DNA from: Cytophagales bacterium
GTDB taxonomy: Bacteria > Bacteroidota > Bacteroidia > Cytophagales > UBA9547
Reading direction: 5' to 3'
Assembly (NCBI GenBank): GCA_025360395.1
Contig: JANYCH010000033.1
Location: 1 to 26,827, forward strand
DNA length: 26,827 nt
A model generated the notes under the pieces. It saw nothing but the letters and a program-made list of their open reading frames with translations. It ran no database searches and was not told the DNA's origin. Made by a program: the position numbers and the translations under genes. Shown piece after piece: positions 1 through 7,178 of this stretch (positions within the stretch are counted from its first letter, which is position 1; every line of letters begins with the position of its first letter).

Positions 1-2
1 CC

Positions 3-368
3 TATGCGAGCCGGGATTCAAAAGGAAGAAAAATAAACGATCCCTATCCGACAGATTTTGCAGCAAGTGGATTTGATTTAGATGCTGTAGGAGTTATACA
101 TCAGGCAGATTTACTGGGATTAAAGGATGAGAAAAGCAACACTGGTTTAAGTTTTTACCCAAATCCTGCAACTGATTTTATTTCTTTCAGACAACATGGA
201 GAATCAATCTCTAGTATTCAGATTTTGAATTTAGAAGGGATTAAAATAAAGGAAAGCAATAAAAACTTTGAAATAATAGATGTTTCGAGCCTGTCTGCCG
301 GTATTTACCTTGTAGAAATATACCAGGGCAATTCCAAATACATTGAAAGATTAACGATTGCAAATTGA
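3..368 (+). CDS. C-terminal part of a secreted protein with T9SS type A sorting domain (5' truncated)
   Basis: An open frame runs from the window edge to TGA at 366-368, giving the last 121 residues. The final ~75 residues have the shape of a type A T9SS sorting domain: an FYPNPATDF motif at its start, an alternating beta-rich stretch, then SLSAGIYLVEI and a basic end. Such tails are recognised by the type IX machinery and usually cleaved at the cell surface. The preceding part contains SGFDLDAVGVIHQ. I associate that motif, with moderate certainty, with Bacteroidota surface proteins encoded next to YncE-like lipoproteins, such as DUF4465/BtuH-like proteins. The stop overlaps a possible TTG start of the next gene by 4 bases, so the two are probably co-translated. 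The catalytic or binding domain lies outside the window, so function cannot be assigned. Confidence 0.85.
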   Translation, partial: YASRDSKGRKINDPYPTDFAASGFDLDAVGVIHQADLLGLKDEKSNTGLSFYPNPATDFISFRQHGESISSIQILNLEGIKIKESNKNFEIIDVSSLSAGIYLVEIYQGNSKYIERLTIAN

Positions 369-1414
369 AAAGATTTAAAGATATGGGTTACCGGCTTATT
401 CTCTTCTTTTTGTTGGGCATTTGCTTATTGTCCTGCAAAAGTGATAAACCGGTTATTCAGCCGGAAAGTAATCAGGTTCACCTAAACTCATCTTCAAATG
501 TGATCGTGGTAAATGAAGGCATATTCCCTTTTGGTAATGCTTCTGTATCCTTTTTAGATGGCAAAACAGGGCAGGTAAATGCAGATATTTTTAAATCAGT
601 TAATAACCGTGATTTGGGAGATGTAGCCCAATCTGCCTTAACAATAAATGGCAGGTTGTATGTTGTGGTAAATAATTCTAAAAAGATAGAAGTTCTCGAT
701 AAAAACAATTTCCTGTCACTTGGTACCATAACTGGTTTATCAACTCCGAGATATATGGTTGGTGTGGGTAATTCTAAAGCTTATGTGAGCGATATTTATT
801 CAAATCAAATAAGCGTTGTCGATCTTAATACTTTGCAGATTACCAAAACGATAAGCTGTCCAGGCTGGACGGAGCAAATGATTTATCACCTTGGTAAGGT
901 GTATGTTACAAATTATTGGAAGTCATATTTGTATGAAATTGATCCACTAAGGGACATAATCAGCGATAGTATATTTATTGGGCAAGGAGCACAAAGTATA
1001 GTGGCCGACAAAAAGGACAGGTTAATTATTGCCTGTGGTGGTTATAAAATCCCTCAATCAGATACCAAAATTGTGATGCTAAATCTTAATACTAAAAAGC
1101 CAGATCGTATAATTCCTGTCTCTGTTAATTATCCGTCTTCGCTGGCCATAAATGCAAACCGGGATTCAGTGTATTTTCTTAACACTAATGTTTACAAAAT
1201 TTCCATTGACGATTTAACTATTGGTTCACCGTTTATCTCAGCACAAAACCGCCAGTATTACGGCTTAGGTTTGGATGTTCGCTCCAATCAAATTTTTGTA
1301 GCTGATGCAATTGACTATGTGCAGAAGGGAAAGGTATATGTGTACTCTTCAGGTGGAAATGAGGTTACCAACTTTGATGTAGGGATAAATCCGAGTGGAT
1401 TTTGCTTCTATTAA
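365..1414 (+). CDS. YncE/BtuG-like beta-propeller surface lipoprotein
   Basis: The 349-residue product begins with a lipoprotein signal peptide: hydrophobic residues 9-22 and lipobox LLSC with Cys24. The rest is built of repeated beta strands typical of a seven-bladed propeller, including VIVVNEG near residue 47, GDVAQSALTINGRLYVVVN, SKKIEVLD and VYVTNYW. The NEG/GDVAQS/NNS-KIEV pattern matches the YncE-like lipoproteins of Bacteroidota. One branch of these, BtuG, binds cobalamin tightly on the outer membrane and feeds a TonB-dependent BtuB receptor. Whether this copy binds corrinoid is inference; no receptor is visible because the window begins just upstream. The start is uncertain: TTG at 365 overlaps the previous stop (TTGA), while ATG at 383 gives a shorter but still functional signal peptide. 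Confidence 0.75.
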   Translation: MKRFKDMGYRLILFFLLGICLLSCKSDKPVIQPESNQVHLNSSSNVIVVNEGIFPFGNASVSFLDGKTGQVNADIFKSVNNRDLGDVAQSALTINGRLYVVVNNSKKIEVLDKNNFLSLGTITGLSTPRYMVGVGNSKAYVSDIYSNQISVVDLNTLQITKTISCPGWTEQMIYHLGKVYVTNYWKSYLYEIDPLRDIISDSIFIGQGAQSIVADKKDRLIIACGGYKIPQSDTKIVMLNLNTKKPDRIIPVSVNYPSSLAINANRDSVYFLNTNVYKISIDDLTIGSPFISAQNRQYYGLGLDVRSNQIFVADAIDYVQKGKVYVYSSGGNEVTNFDVGINPSGFCFY

Positions 1415-1575
1415 AAAACCACTAATTCTAATACGATTGAATAAAAAGCCTTAATTAGGTATAACTCTGAATTTACATATTGAAAAGCTTTAATTATCTG
1501 GCAATTAGTACGATGGCATGCTATTTGAATTATATAGGAGCAACTTAAGGTTGTTTCAATTCAGCTCAGATACCC

Positions 1576-2706
1576 ATGAATAAAAATTTAAAACCTTTTC
1601 TAGCCATTACTAAATGGTTGACAATATTTCTTATCACTTTTCTTATTGCTGGTTCAGCTTCTGCCCAGTACACGAGGCAAACTGTTCATAGCTTCCCTTC
1701 AAAATTTGGCCCTAATGCATATGTAGGATATGTGTTATATCTCCCTAGAGGTTATGATGCAAATCCATCCAGAAAATATCCCGTTTTGTTTTTTTTACAT
1801 GGATCGGGAGAAAAGTCTTATATGGCAACTGATTCAAGCCAGATTGGATTGATCAAAACACATGGACCACCCAAACTTATTGAATACGGAAAAAGCTTTC
1901 CTTTTATAGTCATTTCTCCGCAATGCCCGTTCAGCGATTGGGAAACTCCAACAGAAGATAACTATGTAACAAATGTTAGCAGGCCAGGTGAATTTGTTGA
2001 TGAGATTGTGGAAAAAATGAAAACCCTTTACAGGATTGATACAGATAGTATGTACCTGACCGGTTTAAGCATGGGTGCTGCTGCTACTAACTCTTATATT
2101 ATGCTTCATGGTGATAAAATTGCTGCTGCTATTCCTATATCAGGTTGGGTCGATGATCGCACCAATGCTTGCAATGTTGCTAAGAACAATGTTGGAGTTT
2201 GGGCATTTAATAATGATGAGGACCCTAAATCACTGGCTCTTCCTGATTTTGTAAGAGAGATAAATAAATGTACCCCCGCTCCTTCAGAAGAAGCAAAATC
2301 TACTGTATATGTAAGCAAGGAACACGATGCCTGGACAAAAACATATGACAATACAGGCCCTGGAATTGCTCCTGACAATATTTATAGCTGGCTTTTAAGA
2401 CACTCTAAAAAGCCTGCTGTTATTACTGCTACTGAAAATTTAGAATATAATTTTACCTCAACTTTCAGCATATATCCCACACCTGCAAAAGATGATGTGA
2501 CAATCCGGTTCTCCAACCAAACTACTGAAAATGTTATTGTTCAGTTATTCAGCAATTCAACAGAAGTAATGCGGAACCACATATCAGTTGTATATGGTAT
2601 GAATGAATTAAAACTGAACGTTGGAAATTTACAGGACGGTTTATACCTGATAAGTGTTACAGGAGCAAATAAAAAACAAACCGGAAAACTGCTCATTTCA
2701 AGATAA
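1576..2706 (+). CDS. Secreted alpha/beta-hydrolase (esterase-like) with T9SS C-terminal tail
   Basis: The 376-residue product has a Sec signal peptide ending GSASA at residues 26-30. An alpha/beta-hydrolase domain covers ~35-280. The oxyanion region is FFLHGSGE at 72-79 and the nucleophile elbow is GLSMG with Ser165. The likely catalytic acid is Asp216, in a VWAFNNDEDP segment that replaces the usual VWAFHGDxDP, and the likely His is His250 in EHDAW. This layout is that of the predicted-peptidase/feruloyl-esterase-like hydrolases. The last ~80 residues (FSIYPTPAKDDV to the basic end) form a T9SS type A sorting domain, so the enzyme is exported across the outer membrane. The substrate is unknown; polysaccharide-linked esters are plausible. 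It stands alone, with 161 bases of AT-rich spacer upstream. Confidence 0.85.
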   Translation: MNKNLKPFLAITKWLTIFLITFLIAGSASAQYTRQTVHSFPSKFGPNAYVGYVLYLPRGYDANPSRKYPVLFFLHGSGEKSYMATDSSQIGLIKTHGPPKLIEYGKSFPFIVISPQCPFSDWETPTEDNYVTNVSRPGEFVDEIVEKMKTLYRIDTDSMYLTGLSMGAAATNSYIMLHGDKIAAAIPISGWVDDRTNACNVAKNNVGVWAFNNDEDPKSLALPDFVREINKCTPAPSEEAKSTVYVSKEHDAWTKTYDNTGPGIAPDNIYSWLLRHSKKPAVITATENLEYNFTSTFSIYPTPAKDDVTIRFSNQTTENVIVQLFSNSTEVMRNHISVVYGMNELKLNVGNLQDGLYLISVTGANKKQTGKLLISR

Positions 2707-2713
2707 AACTCAA

Positions 2714-2749
2714 GTAAATCACCATCCGACTTAGCCGGTGGTGATTTAC
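2714..2749. terminator. Bidirectional hairpin terminator between convergent hydrolase and moxR genes
   Basis: GTAAATCACCA at 2714-2724 is a perfect 11-bp inverted match to TGGTGATTTAC at 2739-2749, with a short GC-richer loop. The hairpin lies between two convergent genes, and its right arm includes the moxR stop codon (2746-2748). No long T-tract follows on either strand, so termination strength is inferred from stem quality and position. Confidence 0.65.
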
Positions 2750-3702
2750 ATTAAACCCTGGATAATTTCATCTTCAGAAACCCCGTCTGCTTCAGCCCGG
2801 AAATTTCTCACGATCCGGTGTCTTAAAACAGGTTTAGCTATTGCCTGAACATCAGCAATATCCGGTGAATATTTCTGGTTAAGCAAAGCGTTGCATTTGG
2901 CACCTAAAATTAAATATTGAGCCGCCCTAGGGCCAGCGCCCCATTCAAGATATTCTGTGGTTTGTTTTACGGCCAATTCTGATCCGGGGCGTGTTTTATG
3001 CACCAGTTTCACAGCATATTCAATCACATTGTCAGCTACAGGTACCTTTCTTACAATGTCCTGGAACATTTGGATCTGACTAGCATTCAAAATATGATTA
3101 ACATCAAATTTTAAACCGGATGTTGTGCTCTTAACTATGTTTACTTCTTCAGAAAAACTTGGGTAGTCTAGTTTTATATTAAACATAAACCTGTCCAGCT
3201 GCGCTTCAGGCAGAGGATAGGTACCTTCCTGTTCAATTGGGTTTTGAGTAGCCAAAACAAAAAATGGCTGAGGCAGTTTATAATGTTTTCCACCCACAGT
3301 CACAGAATGTTCCTGCATAGCTTCTAACAAGGCCGATTGGGTTTTAGGAGGAGTTCGGTTTATTTCATCTGCCAAAATAATATTGGCAAATATTGGTCCG
3401 TTTATGAATTTAAACTCTCGGTTACTATCCAGCGTTTCCGACCCTACAATGTCAGAGGGCATTAAATCTGGTGTGAATTGAATCCTTTTAAAATCCAGGT
3501 TCAAGGCCTGAGAAACGGTATTAATCAACAGGGTTTTTGCCAAACCTGGTACACCAACCAGTAAAGAATGTCCTTTGCAAAAGATTGACATGAGCACAAG
3601 GTTCACCACCTCATCCTGGCCAACTATTACTTTATGAATTTCTGTTTTTAACTTTTTGAAAGATTCGTGCAGCGCATCAGCTACTTCTACTTCGTTGTTC
3701 AT
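2746..3702 (-). CDS. moxR: MoxR-family AAA+ ATPase
   Basis: The 318-residue product is the usual length for MoxR. Walker A is GVPGLAKT at residues 50-57 and Walker B is ILADE with Asp112-Glu113, followed by INRTPPKTQ. Sensor 1 lies in the ATQNP motif, and PLPEAQLDRFMF carries the arginine-finger region. MoxR ATPases act as chaperone-like remodellers, usually for VWA-domain or DUF58 proteins encoded downstream in the same operon. Here no such partner follows: the gene ends at a hairpin shared with a convergent hydrolase. It therefore appears monocistronic and its client must be elsewhere. A perfect TAnnTTTG box sits just upstream. Confidence 0.92.
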   Translation of the reverse strand: MNNEVEVADALHESFKKLKTEIHKVIVGQDEVVNLVLMSIFCKGHSLLVGVPGLAKTLLINTVSQALNLDFKRIQFTPDLMPSDIVGSETLDSNREFKFINGPIFANIILADEINRTPPKTQSALLEAMQEHSVTVGGKHYKLPQPFFVLATQNPIEQEGTYPLPEAQLDRFMFNIKLDYPSFSEEVNIVKSTTSGLKFDVNHILNASQIQMFQDIVRKVPVADNVIEYAVKLVHKTRPGSELAVKQTTEYLEWGAGPRAAQYLILGAKCNALLNQKYSPDIADVQAIAKPVLRHRIVRNFRAEADGVSEDEIIQGLM

Positions 3703-3722
3703 TTATAATATTGCTGGATAGA

Positions 3723-3730
3723 CAAATATA
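3723..3730 (-). promoter_or_regulatory. Putative -7 box of the moxR promoter (TATATTTG)
   Basis: On the minus strand the sequence reads TATATTTG, an exact match to the Bacteroidota TAnnTTTG element, 20 bases upstream of the moxR ATG. No good TTG-type -33 element is visible at the expected spacing, so the call rests on the -7 box and its position. Confidence 0.45.
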
Positions 3731-3969
3731 TAGATTATCAGAAATAATTGGCTTTAGATGAAATGTTAATTGAATTTTTAATGAAAACAAACCAGCAATC
3801 TTCCAAATATCTCGCATGGACATAAATCCAGGCTGTAAATTATACTCTAATTTCTTTTTAAACTTTTAGAGTAAGACAATGTAAGACAAATCGGTTGTTT
3901 TAGATTGTAAATTAATCACATAAGAGGGCAACAAAATCAAGTAATATTATTTGGTTATATTTTTTAAAA

Positions 3970-4000
3970 CATGGGAACTCGTTTCCATGCCTTTTTTTTT
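3970..4000 (+). terminator. Intrinsic terminator-like hairpin upstream of the 4036 lipoprotein gene
   Basis: CATGGGAA at 3970-3977 pairs with TTTCCATG at 3982-3989 (one G-T wobble, loop CTCG). After CC come nine consecutive T at 3992-4000. This is an intrinsic terminator for rightward transcription. It ends 35 bases before the ATG at 4036, and no rightward gene precedes it. It may end a small RNA or act as an attenuator in the lipoprotein leader. Confidence 0.6.
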
Positions 4001-4035
4001 ATGTGCCATTTTCATTTCTTTGTTAAAATCATTTT

Positions 4036-5229
4036 ATGAAAAAGCCCTGTTATTTTTTAATTGGAATTTTGCTGTTGTCTGCCTGTATTAAATCTCCTGA
4101 ATCTGAAGGAACACAAACCAAAGAATTCGACAAAGCAGAAACTAGGGACAGTACAAATTCAAAATGGGGTTCATCCGTAACATTAAAATTAAAAAATCCT
4201 GCATTCGACTCTCTTGCTTTGTTAATTTCCGGTAAACCTGGTCATGGATATAGCTCAATTCGTGAAGCGAATTTCTGGAAAGTGTATGCAAACTCAATGG
4301 ATAGCACTTTAAGAATTGTGAATGATAAGAGGTTAGGTTTGATGCGGGACTGGGCAAAGAAAGAATATGATGATAAAGCTCAGAAATCTGATACTCTATT
4401 TTATCCTTTTTCAGGTCCGGATTTTCTAAATGCGTATACTTTGTTTCCTAATACAAGAACCTATTTCCTCATAGCTCTTGAACCAATAGGCTTATTGCCT
4501 GAATTAGATCCCAAGCAGCCTGCTAAAACTGAAAAGTTTTTTAATAATCTTAAGCTTTCACTTGATGACGTTTATAAAAAGAGCTATTTCATTACAAAAA
4601 GAATGAATGTGCATTTAGGTGGAGCTGTTTATGGCACATTACCCCTTATTACTGTTTTCCTTAAACAAACAGATCATACAATTTCAAATATTAAATCTGT
4701 AAAGTTAGATTCAACAGGCAAGGTGATAGATGCACCCTATTCTGAGTTGTCTAAATCTGCTAAAAGACCGAGAGGGGTAAAAATAGAATTTTTTAAAAAT
4801 GGCGATACCACTTTACGGCAGCTCTATTATTTCTCCGCTGATCTCGGAGACGGTGCTTTAACAGAAAAATTCAGGTTCAGGAAATTTTTGGATAAAATGG
4901 ACCATTTCAATGCTTATGCTAAATCGGCTTCTTATTTAATGCATTATGAAGAATTTGCCGTTATCAGAAACCAGATTCTTAATAAGGCCAACCTCCTTTT
5001 ACAAGACGATACTGGAATTGCACTTCGTTATGTAAAAAAGGAGGATTGGAATATTTTTCTCTACGGTACTTATGTGCCGCCTGTTAAAGATTTCTCTAAA
5101 TATCTTTATCAGAAAGATTTAACCGAAGCTTATAAAAAGGATTCTGTCAATGTTAAAGAATTGCCTTTTGAATTAGGCTACCATTGGGGAAGTAAGAAAA
5201 ATAACCTGATGTTGTTTGTAAGGAAATAA
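4036..5229 (+). CDS. Uncharacterised lipoprotein, 397 residues
   Basis: A lipoprotein signal is clear: hydrophobic residues 6-14 and lipobox LSAC with Cys17. The mature part is soluble, with no further membrane segments. Distinctive segments in order are GPDFLNAYTLFP, a long FLIALEPIGLLPEL stretch, GTLPLITVFLKQ, LYYFSADLGDGAL, SASYLMHYEEF, LLQDDTGIALRY, and a C-terminal PFELGYHWGSKKNNLMLFV. I have an impression that these segments recur in a conserved hypothetical family also found outside Bacteroidota, but I cannot name it or give a function. The gene is isolated: a terminator-like hairpin precedes it and a perfect hairpin follows the stop. It probably sits on the periplasmic face of a membrane or at the surface. 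Confidence 0.8.
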   Translation: MKKPCYFLIGILLLSACIKSPESEGTQTKEFDKAETRDSTNSKWGSSVTLKLKNPAFDSLALLISGKPGHGYSSIREANFWKVYANSMDSTLRIVNDKRLGLMRDWAKKEYDDKAQKSDTLFYPFSGPDFLNAYTLFPNTRTYFLIALEPIGLLPELDPKQPAKTEKFFNNLKLSLDDVYKKSYFITKRMNVHLGGAVYGTLPLITVFLKQTDHTISNIKSVKLDSTGKVIDAPYSELSKSAKRPRGVKIEFFKNGDTTLRQLYYFSADLGDGALTEKFRFRKFLDKMDHFNAYAKSASYLMHYEEFAVIRNQILNKANLLLQDDTGIALRYVKKEDWNIFLYGTYVPPVKDFSKYLYQKDLTEAYKKDSVNVKELPFELGYHWGSKKNNLMLFVRK

Positions 5230-5235
5230 TAAAAA

Positions 5236-5261
5236 AAATAGGAAGCTATAGCTTCCTATTT
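5236..5261. terminator. Bidirectional intrinsic terminator between convergent lipoprotein genes
   Basis: AAATAGGAAGC at 5236-5246 and GCTTCCTATTT at 5251-5261 form a perfect 11-bp stem with a TATA loop. On the minus strand the hairpin is followed by an uninterrupted T run (A run at 5231-5238 on plus), so it is a textbook terminator for the 5300-5581 gene. It also sits 6 bases after the stop of the rightward lipoprotein gene. Confidence 0.85.
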
Positions 5262-5299
5262 GTCAAATTTTGATGGAGTAATATTATTTAGCACAGGTA

Positions 5300-5581
5300 T
5301 CAATAAAATGAAAACTCTGTGTTTGATTTTTTTTGCTGATTGATTTGATCGTTTTTCTGGTGGTTTAACTTTTTGTCTGTTTCAACGGCATAAGAATGAT
5401 ATTTATCATGTCTTTCACTTTCTACCTTATTTTTATGCTGGGTGTCAATTTTTGCAAAGTCTGTTTTGTTGACTTCGTGATTAGTTTCTTGAACACGGCT
5501 GGTACTTACCTGGGTATAACTTGCATGAGAACATGAGCTTAACAATACAATTGCAATTGCGAAAGTGAGTAAGTTCTTCAT
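5300..5581 (-). CDS. Small hydrophilic lipoprotein, 93 residues
   Basis: The protein starts with a compact lipoprotein signal, KNLLTFAIAIVLLSSC, with lipobox LSSC at Cys17. The mature ~76 residues are strongly polar and rich in Lys, Asn, Gln, Ser and His (for example HKNKVESERHDKYHSYAVE). They contain no Cys and few hydrophobics, which suggests a disordered or helical tether. I do not recognise the family. It ends 39 bases before a strong terminator on its own strand and has a long AT-rich upstream region, so it is a single-gene unit. The signal peptide and terminator make it more credible than a random frame of this length. Confidence 0.75.
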   Translation of the reverse strand: MKNLLTFAIAIVLLSSCSHASYTQVSTSRVQETNHEVNKTDFAKIDTQHKNKVESERHDKYHSYAVETDKKLNHQKNDQINQQKKSNTEFSFY

Positions 5582-5883
5582 ATTATTTCTTAATTATTAT
5601 ACTACTTCTTACGCATAAAGTACATGCTAGTTTTAATTTCGTTTTAATATTACATAGGATAATGTAAGTATTGTTCTAGAGGTTACGACATAATGTTATT
5701 AAGTAATTAATAATGAGACGATTATCTAATTATAAAATCTAATAGTATTACATTAGTTATTTTGTAGTTAAGGTGTTTTCTAATATACCAATTTGCAATG
5801 ATCAGATATCGCTATTTGGGAACCCCATTTAAATATATGATTGTGCGCAATAAGTTAAGGGATAATTGAAATCACAATTCCTT
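5582..5883. other. AT-rich intergenic region without recognised genes
   Basis: This 302-base spacer lies between the small lipoprotein start and the permease stop; both genes are on minus. It is very AT-rich, has stops in all frames, and shows only short weak inverted repeats (for example AATTG/CAATT near 5865-5880). It presumably holds the promoter of the small lipoprotein and the 3' end of the permease transcript, but I see no convincing TAnnTTTG box or terminator. Confidence 0.5.
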
Positions 5884-7170
5884 TCAATATGGAATTTCTT
5901 TCTCGTGCGGGTCTTTTCCTGGATTTCCTAAAGCCTGAGTTAGCTTAATTTCTAATTCCGGGGTAATAAGGTGTTCGATTGTTTCAGAATCATCGTGAAC
6001 ATGGTCTGGAGGAAGGCGGAGATATTTTGTTAAATACATCTCCCATAATCTATGTAGCCTTGTAATTCTTTTGCCTTTTTCGAGGCCATCTTTTGTAAAA
6101 TAATATAAACTTTTGTTATAAATCAGGAAACGGTCACTTACCAGGTTATCTGTTGTTTTTACCAACTTGCCAGGTCTTAAAACCTCCAGGCTTTTCAAAT
6201 CTTCCATCGAATAACCTTTGGTGAATATCAGGTCGGTTTCAGCTTTTTTATACAAAGCTTTCAAAAGGTTTTCTTCTGAGATTTGTTTTCTGTTTCTCTT
6301 TTGAATAAGCCACTTGTGCATAATACCTTTATTTGGAGCCAGGAAAAATGAAATAATCGCTATAACAGAAAGCACTAAAACCATCCAGGGGCCAGTAGCC
6401 ATTCCCGGGGCAGCATAAGAAATAAAAGCACCAGATATCCCTGAAAAGGCTGAAAATATGCCAGCCAAAGCAAGCATTACCTTTAAATTGTTTGACCAGT
6501 ACCGAGCCGCTGCTGAAGGAGTTATCAACATAGCGGCCATTAAAACAACACCTACAGCTTGTATACCCACCACTACCGCCATAACAGTGAGCGATGAAAG
6601 AAGTGTTTCAAGAAATTTGACAGGTAAACCAGAAGTTTTTGCAAAGTTTTTATCGAAGGACACAAGCGTCAGTTCTTTGAAAAAAACATATACCAGTATG
6701 ATTAATACAACACTAAAAAAACCAAAAACCATCACATCTTCTCCAACAAGTGAAGCTGCTTTACCAAAAAGAAACTTGTCAAGGCCTGTCTGGTTGGCCA
6801 TATCAGTATGTTGAATGGCTGTTAGCAGAAAAATTCCTACGCCAAAAAATACTGACAGTACAATAGCCAATGCAGCATCTTCTTTTAATTTGGAATTTTT
6901 TATAATATAATCTACCGCAACAATAGAAATCCACCCGGTTATAAATGCGCCGGTTAGTAACACCATTGGGTTTTTAGTATTGAAAATGAGGAATGCCAAA
7001 CAAATTCCCGGGAGGATTGAATGTGCTATTACATCTCCGGATAATGTCCGTTTTCTCAAAAAACTAAAACCTCCGACTAAAGCGGAACTTACAGCCAACA
7101 ATACTGTTCCTGCTGTAACAAAACGGATGTTTGCGTCATTAAAGCTAAAAAATTCAAGTATTTTATCCAT
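5884..7170 (-). CDS. Metal (Mn/Zn/Fe) ABC transporter permease fused to a DtxR/MntR-like metal-sensing domain
   Basis: Residues ~1-285 form an ABC-3 family permease (ZnuB/TroC/MntB type) with eight or nine membrane segments and the conserved GDVIAHSILPG and VGVVLMAAMLITPSAAARYW motifs. Residues ~295-428 are a soluble extension that matches DtxR/MntR. A winged helix (ISEENLLKALYKK to YYFTKDGLEKG) is followed by RLHRLWEMYL, then HVHDDSETIEH at 390-400. His390/392, Glu396, Glu399 and His400 there align with the usual metal ligands, and DPHEKEIPY resembles the CPHGxxIP end of DtxR. A metal-sensing tail on the cytoplasmic face could gate transport. No ATPase or binding-protein gene is adjacent; the gene starts 8 bases after the stop of an outer-membrane barrel gene, which suggests co-transcription. 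Confidence 0.9.
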   Translation of the reverse strand: MDKILEFFSFNDANIRFVTAGTVLLAVSSALVGGFSFLRKRTLSGDVIAHSILPGICLAFLIFNTKNPMVLLTGAFITGWISIVAVDYIIKNSKLKEDAALAIVLSVFFGVGIFLLTAIQHTDMANQTGLDKFLFGKAASLVGEDVMVFGFFSVVLIILVYVFFKELTLVSFDKNFAKTSGLPVKFLETLLSSLTVMAVVVGIQAVGVVLMAAMLITPSAAARYWSNNLKVMLALAGIFSAFSGISGAFISYAAPGMATGPWMVLVLSVIAIISFFLAPNKGIMHKWLIQKRNRKQISEENLLKALYKKAETDLIFTKGYSMEDLKSLEVLRPGKLVKTTDNLVSDRFLIYNKSLYYFTKDGLEKGKRITRLHRLWEMYLTKYLRLPPDHVHDDSETIEHLITPELEIKLTQALGNPGKDPHEKEIPY

Positions 7171-7178
7171 ACCTAATA

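Larger units (their letters stand above)
3703..4035. other. Gene-free spacer between moxR and the 4036 lipoprotein, with structured elements
   Basis: This AT-rich 333-base divergent spacer contains no plausible reading frame. It holds the moxR -7 box and an 8-bp inverted repeat, TACTCTAA at 3843-3850 and TTAGAGTA at 3866-3873. A tandem 10-mer follows directly, GTAAGACAAT then GTAAGACAAA (3871-3890). Further right is a terminator-like hairpin at 3970-4000. The elements could belong to a leader or small RNA read rightwards. Confidence 0.5.

Noticed and set aside
3871..3890. Tandem GTAAGACAA repeat as a possible CRISPR-like or operator array
   Set aside because: Only two units with no spacers; it is kept as part of the structured spacer but not called an array or a defined operator.
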